The translations under genes were made by a program, and so were the position numbers. A model generated the notes under the pieces. The model was given only the letters and a program-made list of their open reading frames with translations, was not told the DNA's origin and ran no database searches. A stretch of DNA of 64,000 nt, from NCBI RefSeq assembly GCF_022700675.1, contig NZ_CP062182.1, forward strand, positions 1,550,001 through 1,614,000. The letters run 5' to 3'. Source of the DNA: Acinetobacter sp. ASP199. GTDB lineage: Bacteria; Pseudomonadota; Gammaproteobacteria; Pseudomonadales; Moraxellaceae. This document shows, in pieces, positions 31,174 to 41,020 of the stretch. Within the stretch, counting starts at the first letter, position 1. Each line of letters opens with the position of its first letter.

Positions 31174-32172
31174 TTATTCCGCAGAAATATCTTCAAACAA
31201 TACCGATGACAGGTAACGTTCACCACCATCTGGCAGGATCACCACAATGTTCTTGCCAGCATTTTCAGGACGTGCTGCAAGTTGTGCAGCTGCAGCCATC
31301 GCCGCACCACTTGAAATACCCACCAGGATCCCTTCTTGTGAGGCCGTTTTACGTGCCCATTCCACTGCCGTAGCACTTTCAATCGCAATGACTTCATCCA
31401 CTAGGTCAAGATCCAGGTTACCCGGAATGAAGTTCGCACCGATCCCCTGGATTTTATGTGGTCCAGGCGTCAATGATTCGCCACGTTTCGCCTGAGCAAT
31501 GATTGGTGATTCAGCAGGTTCAACTGCAACCGAATAGATCGGCTTGTTACGGACTTTTTCGAAGTAACGTGAAATACCTGAAATGGTACCACCAGTTCCT
31601 ACACCAGCGACCAGAATGTCCACATTACCGCCAGTCGCTTCCCAGATTTCTGGGCCAGTGGTTTCTTCGTGGATTTTCGGGTTCGCCGGATTTTCAAACT
31701 GTTGTGGCAGGAAATAAGTTTCAGGCTGTTCAGTCACCAGACGCACTGCTTCATCTACTGCACCTTTCATACCTTTGGCAGGTTCAGTCAGAATCAGGTT
31801 AGCACCAAAGGCTTTGACCACTTTACGGCGTTCGATACTCATGCTGGCTGGCATGGTCAGTGTAAGCGGATAACCTTTTGCTGCAGCAACGAAAGCCAGT
31901 GCAATACCGGTATTGCCACTGGTTGGTTCAACAATGTGCATCCCCGGTTTTAACTTGCCAGATTTTTCAGCATCCGCGATCAGTGCTGCACCAATACGGC
32001 ATTTTACTGAAAATGCCGGGTTACGGCTTTCAACTTTCGCGAGTACAGTCGCCCCGCCTGTGATGGCACGGTTAATGCGTACAAGGGGGGTATTGCCAAT
32101 TGCTTCTGCATTGTTACTGTAAACCGCTATTCCCAGATTGTTGGGTGTAGGAAATGCTGAATCTGTACTCAT
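31174..32172 (-). CDS. cysK: Cysteine synthase A (O-acetylserine sulfhydrylase)
   Basis: PLP enzyme making cysteine from O-acetylserine and sulfide. PLP lysine is K57 in [11 protein letters not shown]; the substrate loop TSGNTG and the phosphate-binding GTGGT motif follow. I chose the ATG at 32172 (MSTDSAF..., AGGG eight bases upstream), giving 332 residues; the frame is open to 32217. It diverges from the ArsR-type gene. Confidence 0.93.
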   Translation of the reverse strand: MSTDSAFPTPNNLGIAVYSNNAEAIGNTPLVRINRAITGGATVLAKVESRNPAFSVKCRIGAALIADAEKSGKLKPGMHIVEPTSGNTGIALAFVAAAKGYPLTLTMPASMSIERRKVVKAFGANLILTEPAKGMKGAVDEAVRLVTEQPETYFLPQQFENPANPKIHEETTGPEIWEATGGNVDILVAGVGTGGTISGISRYFEKVRNKPIYSVAVEPAESPIIAQAKRGESLTPGPHKIQGIGANFIPGNLDLDLVDEVIAIESATAVEWARKTASQEGILVGISSGAAMAAAAQLAARPENAGKNIVVILPDGGERYLSSVLFEDISAE

Positions 32173-32455
32173 TAGTATATCCCTGATGTTATTAGCTTGA
32201 ATGACACTATTTATCATACAAGTATTTTCAGATTTTGTAGAAAAAGTGGAATCTGCACTCTATTATGGCAAATCAACTGTTATATAAGTTATTAATATAC
32301 AATAAAAATAACTGATTATTTCATGGTAAATATATAATTTTTATTGATATTTAAATTCACAAAAAGCCATAGAAATAGGTGATTTTTACCAAATATTAAG
32401 GGATTCAGACCTTTATAATTGTTCGTGCTGTATTTTATCTCTATGGACATTCTGA

Positions 32456-32767
32456 ATGAATACCGATCTTGAAATCACCACCATGCGTGATTCAGCTGAT
32501 CAGGTGGTTGGCATCCTGAAATCTCTTGCAAACACTGACCGTCTCATCATCCTATGTCATCTTTCTCAAGCTGAACTTAATGTTTCCCAAATTGAAAACC
32601 TTACCCATATCCAACAGCCCACACTTTCCCAACAGCTGATGATGTTGCGTAAAAGTGATGTGGTCAGTACCCGCCGTGATGGCAAGCAAATTTTCTATTC
32701 TATTAAAGATCAGAATCTGGTGGTCATCCTGAATACGCTGTATCAACTGTACTGTGTAAAAGCTTAA
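32456..32767 (+). CDS. ArsR-family regulator, BigR/YgaV/SqrR-like
   Basis: Winged-helix repressor of 103 residues (recognition region QQPTLSQQLMMLRKSDVV). It has two cysteines, C34 in LIILCHLS and C100 in LYQLYCVKA. This pair sits where BigR/SqrR/YgaV regulators have the cysteines that form a persulfide or disulfide in response to reactive sulfur. It lies between divergent cysK and a downstream SulP transporter gene, consistent with sulfur sensing. The link is inferred from pattern and context. Confidence 0.78.
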   Translation: MNTDLEITTMRDSADQVVGILKSLANTDRLIILCHLSQAELNVSQIENLTHIQQPTLSQQLMMLRKSDVVSTRRDGKQIFYSIKDQNLVVILNTLYQLYCVKA

Positions 32768-32967
32768 GCATTTCATCTAGAGTCTAAACTTCTCCCCCTT
32801 AGTCTTTGGGATTGTCTTTTCTCTTTAGATAATCCCGTTTATACAGAATCAATACCAGGACCTGGGCAGATCATTTTTTACAAGGGTTGATCAGGCTCCA
32901 CTTTTAACCATGATTTCTTAGCAGAAAATGTGCATAATATATCTATATTTGTGATTTAGACTTTTAT

Positions 32968-34719
32968 ATGTCCAATTCGAAGCCAAAACTGCTGCAATTA
33001 CTACCGGCCTGGTCGTGGTTAAGCCATTATAATCCGGTTAAATTTAAGTCCGACGTGCTGGCTTCGTTAATTGTGGTCGCCATGCTGGTGCCACAAGGCA
33101 TGGCTTACGCCATGTTGGCTGGATTACCGCCCATTATGGGGCTATATGCCAGTATCCTGCCGATGATTCTATATGCCATGCTGGGCAGTAGCAGCACCTT
33201 GTCGATTGGTCCTGTGGCTATCATTTCCATGATGACCTTTGCTACGCTGAATCCTTTATTTGAAGTCGGTTCACCCGTCTATATCGAAGCAGCAACTTTA
33301 TTAGCGTTGATGGTTGGCATCATTTCCCTATTATTAGGCTTGATGCGTTTTGGTTTTTTGATTCAGCTGATTAGCCATCCGGTGATTCAGAGTTTTATTA
33401 TTGCTTCTGCGCTGCTGATTGCGGTTGGACAGTTTAAGTTTCTGGTCGATGTGCCACTACAGGCCAATAACCTTCAGCAATTTGTGCTTAGCCTGCTGGA
33501 ATACATTCATCTCATTCACTGGCCAAGTCTGGTTTTTGGTCTGCTGTCCATTGGCCTGCTGATCTATCTTCCCAAAATTCTGAAATCCCAGTCCATACAA
33601 AGCCGGATTGGATCGACTGATTTTCTGGTGCGGGCTGTACCATTAATGCTAGTCGCTTTGGGAATTTGCGCTGTGGTGTATCTAAACCTGCAAACGCAAG
33701 GGATTAAAACGGTAGGTGCAATTCCTTCCGGATTCCCACCCTTAAGTTTTCCGCACTGGAACTGGGATTTGGTACTCACCTTGCTGCCAGGCGCGACCAT
33801 GATTGCGATGATCAGTTTTGTGGAATCACTGTCTATCGCGCAAGCAACGGCACTTCAACAACGTAGCCAGCTGAACAGCAATCAGGAACTGATTGCACTG
33901 GGTGTTGCCAACATCAGTGCCGGGATTAGTTCTGCTTTTCCAGTTACCGGTAGCTTGTCACGTACTGTGGTCAATGCTGATGCTGGTGCCAGAACGCCAA
34001 TGGCAGGTGTACTGTCTTCCCTGCTGATTATTTTGGTCAGCCTGTTCTTTACGGGTTTCTTTGAAGATCTTCCACTGGCGATTCTTGCAGCCACGATCAT
34101 CGTATCAATCTGGAAACTGGTGAACTTCCAGCCCTTTATCAATGCCTGGCGCTATTCCAGAGCCGACGGGATTGCCATGTGGGTGACCTTCTTTGGTGTG
34201 GTGTTAATTGATATCTCGACGGGTCTAATCATTGGCATTATTTCCACCTTTGTATTAATGCTATGGCGTATTTCCCGCCCGCATATTGCAGTGGTCGGTC
34301 TGATTGAAGGGACACAGCATTTCCGTAATGTGCAGCGTCATCAAGTGCTGACTTCGGATCAGGTACTTTCCTTGCGTATTGATGAAAACCTGAGCTTCCT
34401 GAACGCCAATGCCTTTAAGGGCTTTCTGATTAATGCAGTCAGTGGTAAAGACCAGCTTGAGCATGTCATTCTGAACTGTTCCAGTATCAGTGCTATCGAC
34501 CTCAGTGCTCTGGAAATGTTGGAAGATCTGAATATGGAACTGGCCAAACTCAATATTCGTCTGCACTTTGCTGAAGTGAAAGGACCCGTCATGGATCGCT
34601 TACAGGAATCCAAATTGCTAAAACATCTTAGCGGACGGATCTATCTGACGCACTATCAGGCAATTCGGGATCTTTCTCCTGATCTGTTTTATGATCGCAG
34701 TAAAGACTATTCCATTTAA
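32968..34719 (+). CDS. SulP-family anion (sulfate) transporter with STAS domain
   Basis: Inner-membrane transporter of 583 residues with about 12-14 helices (LVPQGMAYAMLAGLPPIMGLYAS near the N-terminus, a SulP signature) and a cytoplasmic STAS domain in the last 130 residues (LSLRIDENLSFLNA...IDLSALEML). Sulfate is the usual guess, but bicarbonate and dicarboxylates are also known substrates. It lies 200 bp after the ArsR-type gene. Confidence 0.87.
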   Translation: MSNSKPKLLQLLPAWSWLSHYNPVKFKSDVLASLIVVAMLVPQGMAYAMLAGLPPIMGLYASILPMILYAMLGSSSTLSIGPVAIISMMTFATLNPLFEVGSPVYIEAATLLALMVGIISLLLGLMRFGFLIQLISHPVIQSFIIASALLIAVGQFKFLVDVPLQANNLQQFVLSLLEYIHLIHWPSLVFGLLSIGLLIYLPKILKSQSIQSRIGSTDFLVRAVPLMLVALGICAVVYLNLQTQGIKTVGAIPSGFPPLSFPHWNWDLVLTLLPGATMIAMISFVESLSIAQATALQQRSQLNSNQELIALGVANISAGISSAFPVTGSLSRTVVNADAGARTPMAGVLSSLLIILVSLFFTGFFEDLPLAILAATIIVSIWKLVNFQPFINAWRYSRADGIAMWVTFFGVVLIDISTGLIIGIISTFVLMLWRISRPHIAVVGLIEGTQHFRNVQRHQVLTSDQVLSLRIDENLSFLNANAFKGFLINAVSGKDQLEHVILNCSSISAIDLSALEMLEDLNMELAKLNIRLHFAEVKGPVMDRLQESKLLKHLSGRIYLTHYQAIRDLSPDLFYDRSKDYSI

Positions 34720-35024
34720 ATCATTTGACTGCTCCTAGAAAAAGGGATTAATTTTGAAGATGTCGACAAATCTCAGCAAAATTGATCTCTTTTTTAGTAT
34801 TTCTATAAAAAATATATGGTATACATTTCCATATTAAAACTTTGTTCAAGACCTGATTTTGAGCAAAATGCAGATAATAAAAGATTTCATTTTCTATAAT
34901 TATTGTTTATTTTCATAAACTTATATTTAAGCTAAAAATATATTTTAAGCACATAGAATTTTAAGTATAAAATAACGCAAATTTTTTCCGCATTTAGCCC
35001 TCGTAATTTACACAAGGCAACCTT
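34720..35024. other. AT-rich gap before sstT
   Basis: About 305 bases, strongly AT-rich with A and T runs, no open frame of note and no clear hairpin terminator. It presumably holds the sstT promoter. Confidence 0.5.
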
Positions 35025-36221
35025 ATGTTCTCTGCTCTTTCGCGTATGAGTTTAGTCTCCCGAATCATCATCGCCATTATACTTGGTATTGGTGTTGCAC
35101 TGGTTTTTCCAGAATATGCACCTTACCTCAGCCTGCTCGGCGACCTGTTTATTAAAGCACTTAAATCTGTCGCTCCTGTCCTGGTTTTCATTTTAGTCCT
35201 GGCTTCTATTGCTAACTTTAAAGTTGGTCAAGGCAACTCTCGTATGCGTCCGATCATGTATTTGTACGCGATCGGCATGTTCCTGGCTGCAGTGAGTGCT
35301 GTGATTGCCAGTGTCCTGTTTCCAAGTACGCTGTTCCTGGACATTGCTGCACAAGGTGACTTACAGCCACCAGGCAGCTTAAGTGAAATTCTGAAAAATC
35401 TGCTGCTCAGCTTTGTTGCAAACCCGGTGGTTGCCATTGCTGAGGCAAACTTTATTGGTATTCTGGCTTGGTCCGTGGCACTGGGTACTGCCTTCCGTCA
35501 TGCGTCTGAAACCACTAAAACGGTATTAAATGATGCAGCAAATGCCATTAACCATGTGATCCGTCTGGTGATTAGCTTGGCACCGATCGGTATTTTTGGT
35601 CTGGTCGCAGTAACTTTTGCCGAAGCAGGCATAGATACATTGGCAAGCTATGGACACTTGCTGGCGGTATTGCTTGGCACAATGGCGTTCGTAGCGCTGG
35701 TGGTGAATCCATTACTGGTTGCCTTGGTGACACGCGCCAATCCTTATCCACTGGTATTTACCTGTTTACGCGAAAGTGGCATCACTGCATTCTTTACCCG
35801 TAGCTCGGCTGCAAATATTCCGGTCAATATGGATCTGGCAAAACGCTTAGGCGTGTCTGAATCCACTTCAAGTGTCGCCATTCCACTGGGTGCAGCAATC
35901 AACATGGCTGGTGCATCTGTAACTATTACCGTGTTATCGCTTGCAGCAGTAAATACGTTAGGTATTAATGTCGATTTAACTACCATGATCATTCTGTCAG
36001 TGGTTGCGACTGTGTCTGCATGTGGTGCTTCAGGGGTTGCTGGCGGTTCATTATTGCTGATTCCAGTTGCATGTGGCCTGTTCGGTATTTCATCGGATAT
36101 CGCAATGCAGGTCGTTGCAATCGGTATGGTGATCAGCGTATTGCAGGATTCAACTGAAACTGCTCTCAACTCATCAACTGATGTTTTATTTACTACAGCT
36201 GTAGACCGCGCATCTAATTGA
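35025..36221 (+). CDS. sstT: Serine/threonine:Na+ symporter
   Basis: Dicarboxylate/amino acid:cation symporter family member of 398 residues with SstT-type motifs: [14 protein letters not shown] near residue 248 and the serine/alanine-rich hairpin [17 protein letters not shown]. It imports serine and threonine with sodium. AAGGCAACCTT upstream contains a weak ribosome site. Confidence 0.92.
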   Translation: MFSALSRMSLVSRIIIAIILGIGVALVFPEYAPYLSLLGDLFIKALKSVAPVLVFILVLASIANFKVGQGNSRMRPIMYLYAIGMFLAAVSAVIASVLFPSTLFLDIAAQGDLQPPGSLSEILKNLLLSFVANPVVAIAEANFIGILAWSVALGTAFRHASETTKTVLNDAANAINHVIRLVISLAPIGIFGLVAVTFAEAGIDTLASYGHLLAVLLGTMAFVALVVNPLLVALVTRANPYPLVFTCLRESGITAFFTRSSAANIPVNMDLAKRLGVSESTSSVAIPLGAAINMAGASVTITVLSLAAVNTLGINVDLTTMIILSVVATVSACGASGVAGGSLLLIPVACGLFGISSDIAMQVVAIGMVISVLQDSTETALNSSTDVLFTTAVDRASN

Positions 36222-36269
36222 TCTTATATTGATAATTCAATATTTTTTGCCAATAGATGTTGAGTTTTT

Positions 36270-36944
36270 ATGCCATTACAGCGTTTACCTATCTGGATTC
36301 AACTGGGTGCATTCTTTCTTGCCGTAAATGCCGGCATGATTAATGTACTCGGTCTGATTACCGTCCTGCACCAATCCGTTTCCCATATGACCGGCAATAT
36401 CAGTATGCTGGCCATGGCGCTGGTGAATTGGGAACCGCAGCATATCGTGTATCTGTTTCTGGTAACGCTATGTTATGTCATTGGCTCAATGTATAGCGGT
36501 CTTATTCTGGGTAACAGTCACTTTCAGTTAGGACGTCTTTATGGCTATCCGCTCAGCCTGGTGGCTTTGTTTATTCTGCTAAGCTGGGTATTGCTCCCTT
36601 ATTTTCCTCGCTATGGCCTACTTTGGGCCTGTACAGCGATGGGCGTACAAAATGCCATGGTCAGTCACTATAAAGGCACCATTATCCGTACCACGCATTT
36701 ATCCGGTGTATTGACCGATCTCGGGCTGTCATTGGGCTATAAGTTGCGTGGACTTGAAGTTGAATCTCGGCGGACTATCCTGCATTTACTGATCTTGATC
36801 GGATTTTTAATTGGCGGTGTTGTTGCCAGCTGTATTTATCCTTATTTAAAATTAAACGCATTCCTGATCCCGGCAGCACTCAGCCTGAGTCTAAGCCTGA
36901 TTTACTGGATCATCTATTTACGTTATCGACGCTTACAGCATTAA
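36270..36944 (+). CDS. DUF1275 (YoaK-type) membrane protein
   Basis: A 224-residue protein with six hydrophobic segments and the family pattern NAGMINVLGL...SHMTGNISMLA near residues 20-45, and GVQNAMVSHYKGTIIRTTHLSGVLTD later. Its biochemical role is unknown. It lies 48 bases after sstT and 16 before the DUF2058 gene, so the three may be read together. Confidence 0.87.
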   Translation: MPLQRLPIWIQLGAFFLAVNAGMINVLGLITVLHQSVSHMTGNISMLAMALVNWEPQHIVYLFLVTLCYVIGSMYSGLILGNSHFQLGRLYGYPLSLVALFILLSWVLLPYFPRYGLLWACTAMGVQNAMVSHYKGTIIRTTHLSGVLTDLGLSLGYKLRGLEVESRRTILHLLILIGFLIGGVVASCIYPYLKLNAFLIPAALSLSLSLIYWIIYLRYRRLQH

Positions 36945-36960
36945 TTCTCTGGAAATACTC

Positions 36961-37497
36961 ATGGTTAAAAACGCATTACAGGCACAATTGTTAAAGGCAG
37001 GTCTGGTCGATAATAAAAAAGCAAAAAAATTGTCAAAACAGGCCGTTCACGAAAAACGCACTGGTGATAGCAGTGAAGCTGAAATTAAGGCCAAAATTGA
37101 ACAAGCCAAACAGGAAAAGCTGGCAAAAGATCAGGCCATTGAACAAGAGAAAAAAGCAGCACTACAGGAAAAAGAACTCAAAGCTGCCATTATGCAAATG
37201 ATCAATCAGCATAAAATTCGTGACACTGACGGTGAAATTGTCTATCAGTTTATTGATGATTCTAAAATCAAGAAAGTCTATCTGAATCAGCAAATTTATA
37301 ATGCCCTGGTTGCAGGCAGTTTGGTAATCGCCCGCGAAAATGAAAGCTATGCTTTCCTGCCTAAAGCGCTAGCGGATCGTATCAATGCCAAAATGGAAGG
37401 CTTTATCATCGTGAATAATTCTGAGAAGAATGAACAGACCACCGATGAAGAAGATCCATATGCAGCATACGTGATTCCGGATGACCTGATGTGGTAA
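36961..37497 (+). CDS. DUF2058-family nucleoid/RNA-associated-like protein
   Basis: A 178-residue protein with a highly charged Lys/Glu-rich N-terminal half, probably coiled coil (residues 15-75), and a compact C-terminal domain. The start MVKNALQAQLLKAGLVDNKKAKKL is typical of DUF2058 (YaiL). Function is not established. A terminator follows the stop. Confidence 0.85.
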   Translation: MVKNALQAQLLKAGLVDNKKAKKLSKQAVHEKRTGDSSEAEIKAKIEQAKQEKLAKDQAIEQEKKAALQEKELKAAIMQMINQHKIRDTDGEIVYQFIDDSKIKKVYLNQQIYNALVAGSLVIARENESYAFLPKALADRINAKMEGFIIVNNSEKNEQTTDEEDPYAAYVIPDDLMW

Positions 37498-37509
37498 TCC
37501 ATGAAAGCC

Positions 37510-37536
37510 AAAAGCTCCCAAATCGGGAGCTTTTTT
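37510..37536. terminator. Rho-independent terminator
   Basis: Stem AAAAGCTCCC / GGGAGCTTTT plus T6 after the DUF2058 gene, in the gap to the converging ParA-like gene. Confidence 0.88.
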
Positions 37537-37568
37537 AATGTCTATTAAAAAATTTTCGAGGCAAAAAA

Positions 37569-38216
37569 TCAAACTGGCTGGACTGTATCAGCCATTAGCT
37601 CCTGAATAAATTGATCAAAGCATCGCCCCTGTTCTGGTGAATGCTCCCAGATGCTGCGCCCCAAGTCCTTTGCGTCATCAAAGGCTTTATCCTCATAAAT
37701 AATGGTATTCATAAATTGTGCAGCTGGAATGTCTTTGAGTAAATTCTGATTTGCTTCAAGCTGAGTAATTTCGATCTGCTGAGGCACACGCATCAGTACC
37801 CCATACACTTTTAGCTGAGTGTTGAACTGTGCAACGCTGATCGCCAGTTGCAGCATTTCACTATACATATCCTGATCTTTAGCATCTGCTGACATGGGAA
37901 TAATCAGTTTATCTGCCTGCGTCAGCACCGAACGCAGTGCATAGCTATCATGCCCGGCGATATCAATGACAATATCATCATATTGAGTTTTTGTCTTTTC
38001 AATGCGGTACGCTAACTCATCTGGATAGTCTTTTAAAGAAATATGTTCAAAGCCAAAACCTGTGCGATGCAAAGCCACCCATTCAAAATTCTGCTTATTG
38101 TCGTCGGTATCAATATAGAGTGTGCTGCCTTGAACACGCAGATATTCTATCAGATTCATCGCCAACGTACTTTTACCTGAACCTCGTTTCGGACTTGTCA
38201 CCACAAAAATTGTCAT
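37569..38216 (-). CDS. ParA/MinD-family ATPase, orphan
   Basis: Deviant Walker ATPase of 215 residues; the P-loop KRGSGKSTLA has the family lysine-rich form and lies near residues 10-19. Switch regions YIDTDDN and DIVIDIAGHD follow. I prefer the ATG at 38216 (GGAAA upstream) to the TTG at 38234. No parB or parS neighbour is visible, so a cargo-positioning role of the plasmid type is not shown; its partner is unknown. Confidence 0.85.
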   Translation of the reverse strand: MTIFVVTSPKRGSGKSTLAMNLIEYLRVQGSTLYIDTDDNKQNFEWVALHRTGFGFEHISLKDYPDELAYRIEKTKTQYDDIVIDIAGHDSYALRSVLTQADKLIIPMSADAKDQDMYSEMLQLAISVAQFNTQLKVYGVLMRVPQQIEITQLEANQNLLKDIPAAQFMNTIIYEDKAFDDAKDLGRSIWEHSPEQGRCFDQFIQELMADTVQPV

Positions 38217-38327
38217 GTTTATTTCCCATTTCAATTTAAAAATACTGCATTAAATACTTAAAATAATTATGATTTTAAAATGAACGATTTCATTTAAAAA
38301 GTCAAAATTCATTTAAATTAAGACAAG

Positions 38328-38350
38328 AAAAAGCACCCGAAGGTGCTCTT
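38328..38350 (-). terminator. Terminator after the lipoprotein gene
   Basis: On the minus strand AGCACC-TTCG-GGTGCT with a stable tetraloop followed by five T, about 20 bases after the stop of the lipoprotein gene. Confidence 0.82.
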
Positions 38351-38370
38351 GTTAAAAAACTTTTCTGGTA

Positions 38371-39150
38371 TCAGTTTTGAGTTTTTTGTCCAATAAACAG
38401 GATTGCATCCTGCTGATTGCTGTTCTCGGCCATCATATAAATTGACTGGGTATCAATCTGATTCAGCAAGATACCATCTACCTCTGGTGATCCATTCAAA
38501 CAGTTGGAGCTCGTAGAACCTGTAAAGACCAGATGAATATTGAAATATGGCGCATTGTTTTCCGAATTCACTCTTCCTACAAATGCACACTTCTCCTCAT
38601 CGCCAACAGTTCCTGTAATCACTCCGCTAGTGTCTATATTGACTGTGGTAATTACATTATTGGATAAGGTCGTGGTTCGACCAGTATAGCGCCCTTGAAG
38701 GCCGGATATACTGGTATTCTCACGACTGTAATCAGCATTATAAATCAGGTTAAAAGGCCGGTTATTTGTATTATTGACATTTCCCTGCAAGTTTCTGTCT
38801 GCCGTATAGTTACCATTCAAGGCTACGCTAGCAGTTTGATTCAACGCAAAATTATAGTCACGGATGCCGGTCGCACTAAAACTGTTACCCGATAAAGAAA
38901 ACTGCCCACGCATGATACCCGTATAACCACTATCTGCTGGCAGTGAATACAATAACCAGAAATTACTGTTTTTCTCGATCACACCCAGAATTGAGCGTGG
39001 GCTCAGATTTGCATCTGTAAAACTGCCCAGGTAGATACCCGTCAAGCGGCTTGAGGATGAACCATCTACGCCGCTAAAAATGTCATCATTCCCATCACCG
39101 CAGGCATTCAGCGCTAAGGCCAGACCAATAATTGCTAACTGTTTTTGCAT
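38371..39150 (-). CDS. Putative lipoprotein, unknown function
   Basis: A 259-residue protein with a short signal peptide and lipobox LNAC (cysteine 17), followed by an aspartate/glycine/serine-rich linker. The mature part is rich in N, S, T and G with alternating hydrophobics, as in beta-sheet surface proteins. Two further cysteines (in EKCAF and SNCLNG) may bond. AAGGGG precedes the ATG. No family recognised. Confidence 0.75.
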   Translation of the reverse strand: MQKQLAIIGLALALNACGDGNDDIFSGVDGSSSSRLTGIYLGSFTDANLSPRSILGVIEKNSNFWLLYSLPADSGYTGIMRGQFSLSGNSFSATGIRDYNFALNQTASVALNGNYTADRNLQGNVNNTNNRPFNLIYNADYSRENTSISGLQGRYTGRTTTLSNNVITTVNIDTSGVITGTVGDEEKCAFVGRVNSENNAPYFNIHLVFTGSTSSNCLNGSPEVDGILLNQIDTQSIYMMAENSNQQDAILFIGQKTQN

Positions 39151-39509
39151 GATTCGCCCCTTGGTATTTTTGTAGGAGGGTGATCTTTGATGTTCATCTT
39201 TATCTTAGCTAGAGTACGCATATGCTGCTCTGAAATGCCGAAAAAGTCTCCTGTTGGCCGGATGTAATGATCAGTTTTGAATACACTCCTGATCATTTTA
39301 ACGAGCAACAAGGATGACAGCTGGTCAATAAAATTCTAAATAAGCAGAATCTGCTTCTCTATCCATTTTTGTATCGTTTTATAAGCATAATATTGATGGA
39401 TTAAAAGACAGCACTAAGACAGATATGTTTTAAAACGTTATTCAAGCTTAATTAATAATGACTAAACCTATAAACTATATGGCATTTTTGTAAATAAGAG
39501 AAAGATCAG
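39151..39509. other. Intergenic region between divergent lipoprotein and MscS-like genes
   Basis: About 360 bases. It contains the inverted repeat ATGATCAG...CTGATCAT followed by TTTT (about 39268-39301), a short palindrome AAGCAGAATCTGCTT near 39342, and a possible 25-codon frame at 39190-39267 with GGAGGG upstream. None is strong enough to call a gene. Confidence 0.45.
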
Positions 39510-40766
39510 TTGGAACAGTTTAGCTTTATTCAGAACATTCAAGATTGGGCAGATCAATATCCCTGGCTGGAAATGCTGTCTTCTTTAAGTATTGTGATTG
39601 CGCTGGCTTTTATCGCTAATCTGTTTGCCAAACAAATTGTTGTTCGTGGAATTCGTAAACTGATTTCCAAACTGCCTTTTGCCAATACCTCGATCTTTGC
39701 GGAACACAGTGTCATTCGTCGTATTGCCAATATTGTACCTGCGATCGTGATTATGAATGGTATTAGCACCGTTCCGCACTTGTCAGATAAACTTCAGACT
39801 TTTGTACAGATGGGTGCTCAGGCCTTTATTTTCCTGACTATTGCACTGGCACTGGGCGAGTTGCTGAATATTTTCAATCTGATTTATCAGCGCAATCCAA
39901 AATCACGTAATAAACCGATTAAAGGTTATTTGCAGCTGGTTAAACTACTGATTTTTATCGTCTGTGGATTGATGATTCTGGGTACCTTCCTGAAAAAGGA
40001 TGTATTTACCTTGCTGGCAGGTTTCGGTGCGATGGCTGCCGTGTTGATGCTGGTGTTTCAGAACACGATTCTTTCTCTGGTGGCTTCAGTACAGATTTCT
40101 TCTTATGACATGGTGCGTATCGGTGACTGGATTGAAATGCCTTCACTGAATGCTGATGGTGATGTGATTGATATGTCATTACATACTGTGACCGTGCAGA
40201 ACTTTGACAAGACCGTTACGACCATTCCAACTAATAAGTTAGTGACAGATACGTTTAAAAACTGGCGCGGCATGCAGGAAGCCGGTGCACGTCGTATCAA
40301 ACGTTCGATTCATATTGATCAAAGCACCGTGCATTTTATGAGTGAGGAAGAACAGACCAAACTGAAAAACTTTATCCTGCTCGATCATTATCTGAATACC
40401 AAGACTGAAGAGCTGGAAAAATTTAACCAGCAGTTACAGCATAATTCACAATACAACCAGCGCCGTTTGACCAATTTAGGCACGTTCCGTGCTTATCTGG
40501 AGTTTTATCTGCAACAACATCCGGGTATTGCGAAAAACTTTTCACTGATGGTACGTCAATTGCAGCCAACCAGTGAAGGCTTACCACTGGAAATCTATGC
40601 CTTTACCAATACTACGGTGTGGACAGAATATGAAAAGATTCAGTCTGATATCATGGATCACATACTCGCCATTATTCCGGAATTTGGCCTGAAAGTGTAT
40701 CAGGCTCCTTCAGGTAGTGACTTTAAAGAAGCATTTACGACACCTGCATCACCCATTATCACTTAA
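39510..40766 (+). CDS. MscS-family mechanosensitive channel (YbdG-like)
   Basis: A 418-residue membrane protein. Several helices precede the pore-lining MscS segment (TLLAGFGAMAAVLMLVFQNT), then the beta domain IRIGDWIEM-type (MVRIGDWIEMPSLNADGDVIDMSLHTVTVQNFDKT). The large cytoplasmic part is as in YbdG/MscM. The frame starts with TTG at 39510 (AGAGAAAGA upstream); no ATG occurs before codon 35, so TTG is the likely start. Confidence 0.87.
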   Translation: MEQFSFIQNIQDWADQYPWLEMLSSLSIVIALAFIANLFAKQIVVRGIRKLISKLPFANTSIFAEHSVIRRIANIVPAIVIMNGISTVPHLSDKLQTFVQMGAQAFIFLTIALALGELLNIFNLIYQRNPKSRNKPIKGYLQLVKLLIFIVCGLMILGTFLKKDVFTLLAGFGAMAAVLMLVFQNTILSLVASVQISSYDMVRIGDWIEMPSLNADGDVIDMSLHTVTVQNFDKTVTTIPTNKLVTDTFKNWRGMQEAGARRIKRSIHIDQSTVHFMSEEEQTKLKNFILLDHYLNTKTEELEKFNQQLQHNSQYNQRRLTNLGTFRAYLEFYLQQHPGIAKNFSLMVRQLQPTSEGLPLEIYAFTNTTVWTEYEKIQSDIMDHILAIIPEFGLKVYQAPSGSDFKEAFTTPASPIIT

Positions 40767-40784
40767 TTTAAACGCAGTTACGCC

Positions 40785-40818
40785 AAGCCTGAAATGATCA
40801 GTCATCTCAGGCTTTTTT
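40785..40818 (+). terminator. Rho-independent terminator after the MscS-like gene
   Basis: Stem AAGCCTGA-a-ATGA / TCAT-c-TCAGGCTT followed by T6, with one mismatch in the stem. Confidence 0.82.
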
Positions 40819-41020
40819 ATTGATGTAGCTCTTCAATTTCATTGATGTCTTTTTAAAATTTTTATCTAACTCCCCCTTCACTTTTCCAGTTTTTAACATT
40901 TGCAACCTAAAGTTTGATTTAGTTAATCATTTTGTGGCAATTTCACCTTATTTCAGGCTTATAAAAATAGAATCCTTTATAATCCGTGAAAAGCAAAATG
41001 CATGAGAAAAGAGCACACTA

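Noticed and set aside
31174..32122. Several plus-strand open frames opposite cysK
   Set aside because: All are antisense shadows of a gene with clear PLP-enzyme motifs.
39190..39267. 25-codon frame with GGAGGG upstream, followed by a hairpin with TTTT
   Set aside because: The peptide (MFIFILARVRICC...) has no recognisable pattern and no promoter is clear; it overlaps the divergent lipoprotein promoter region. Left as a note only.
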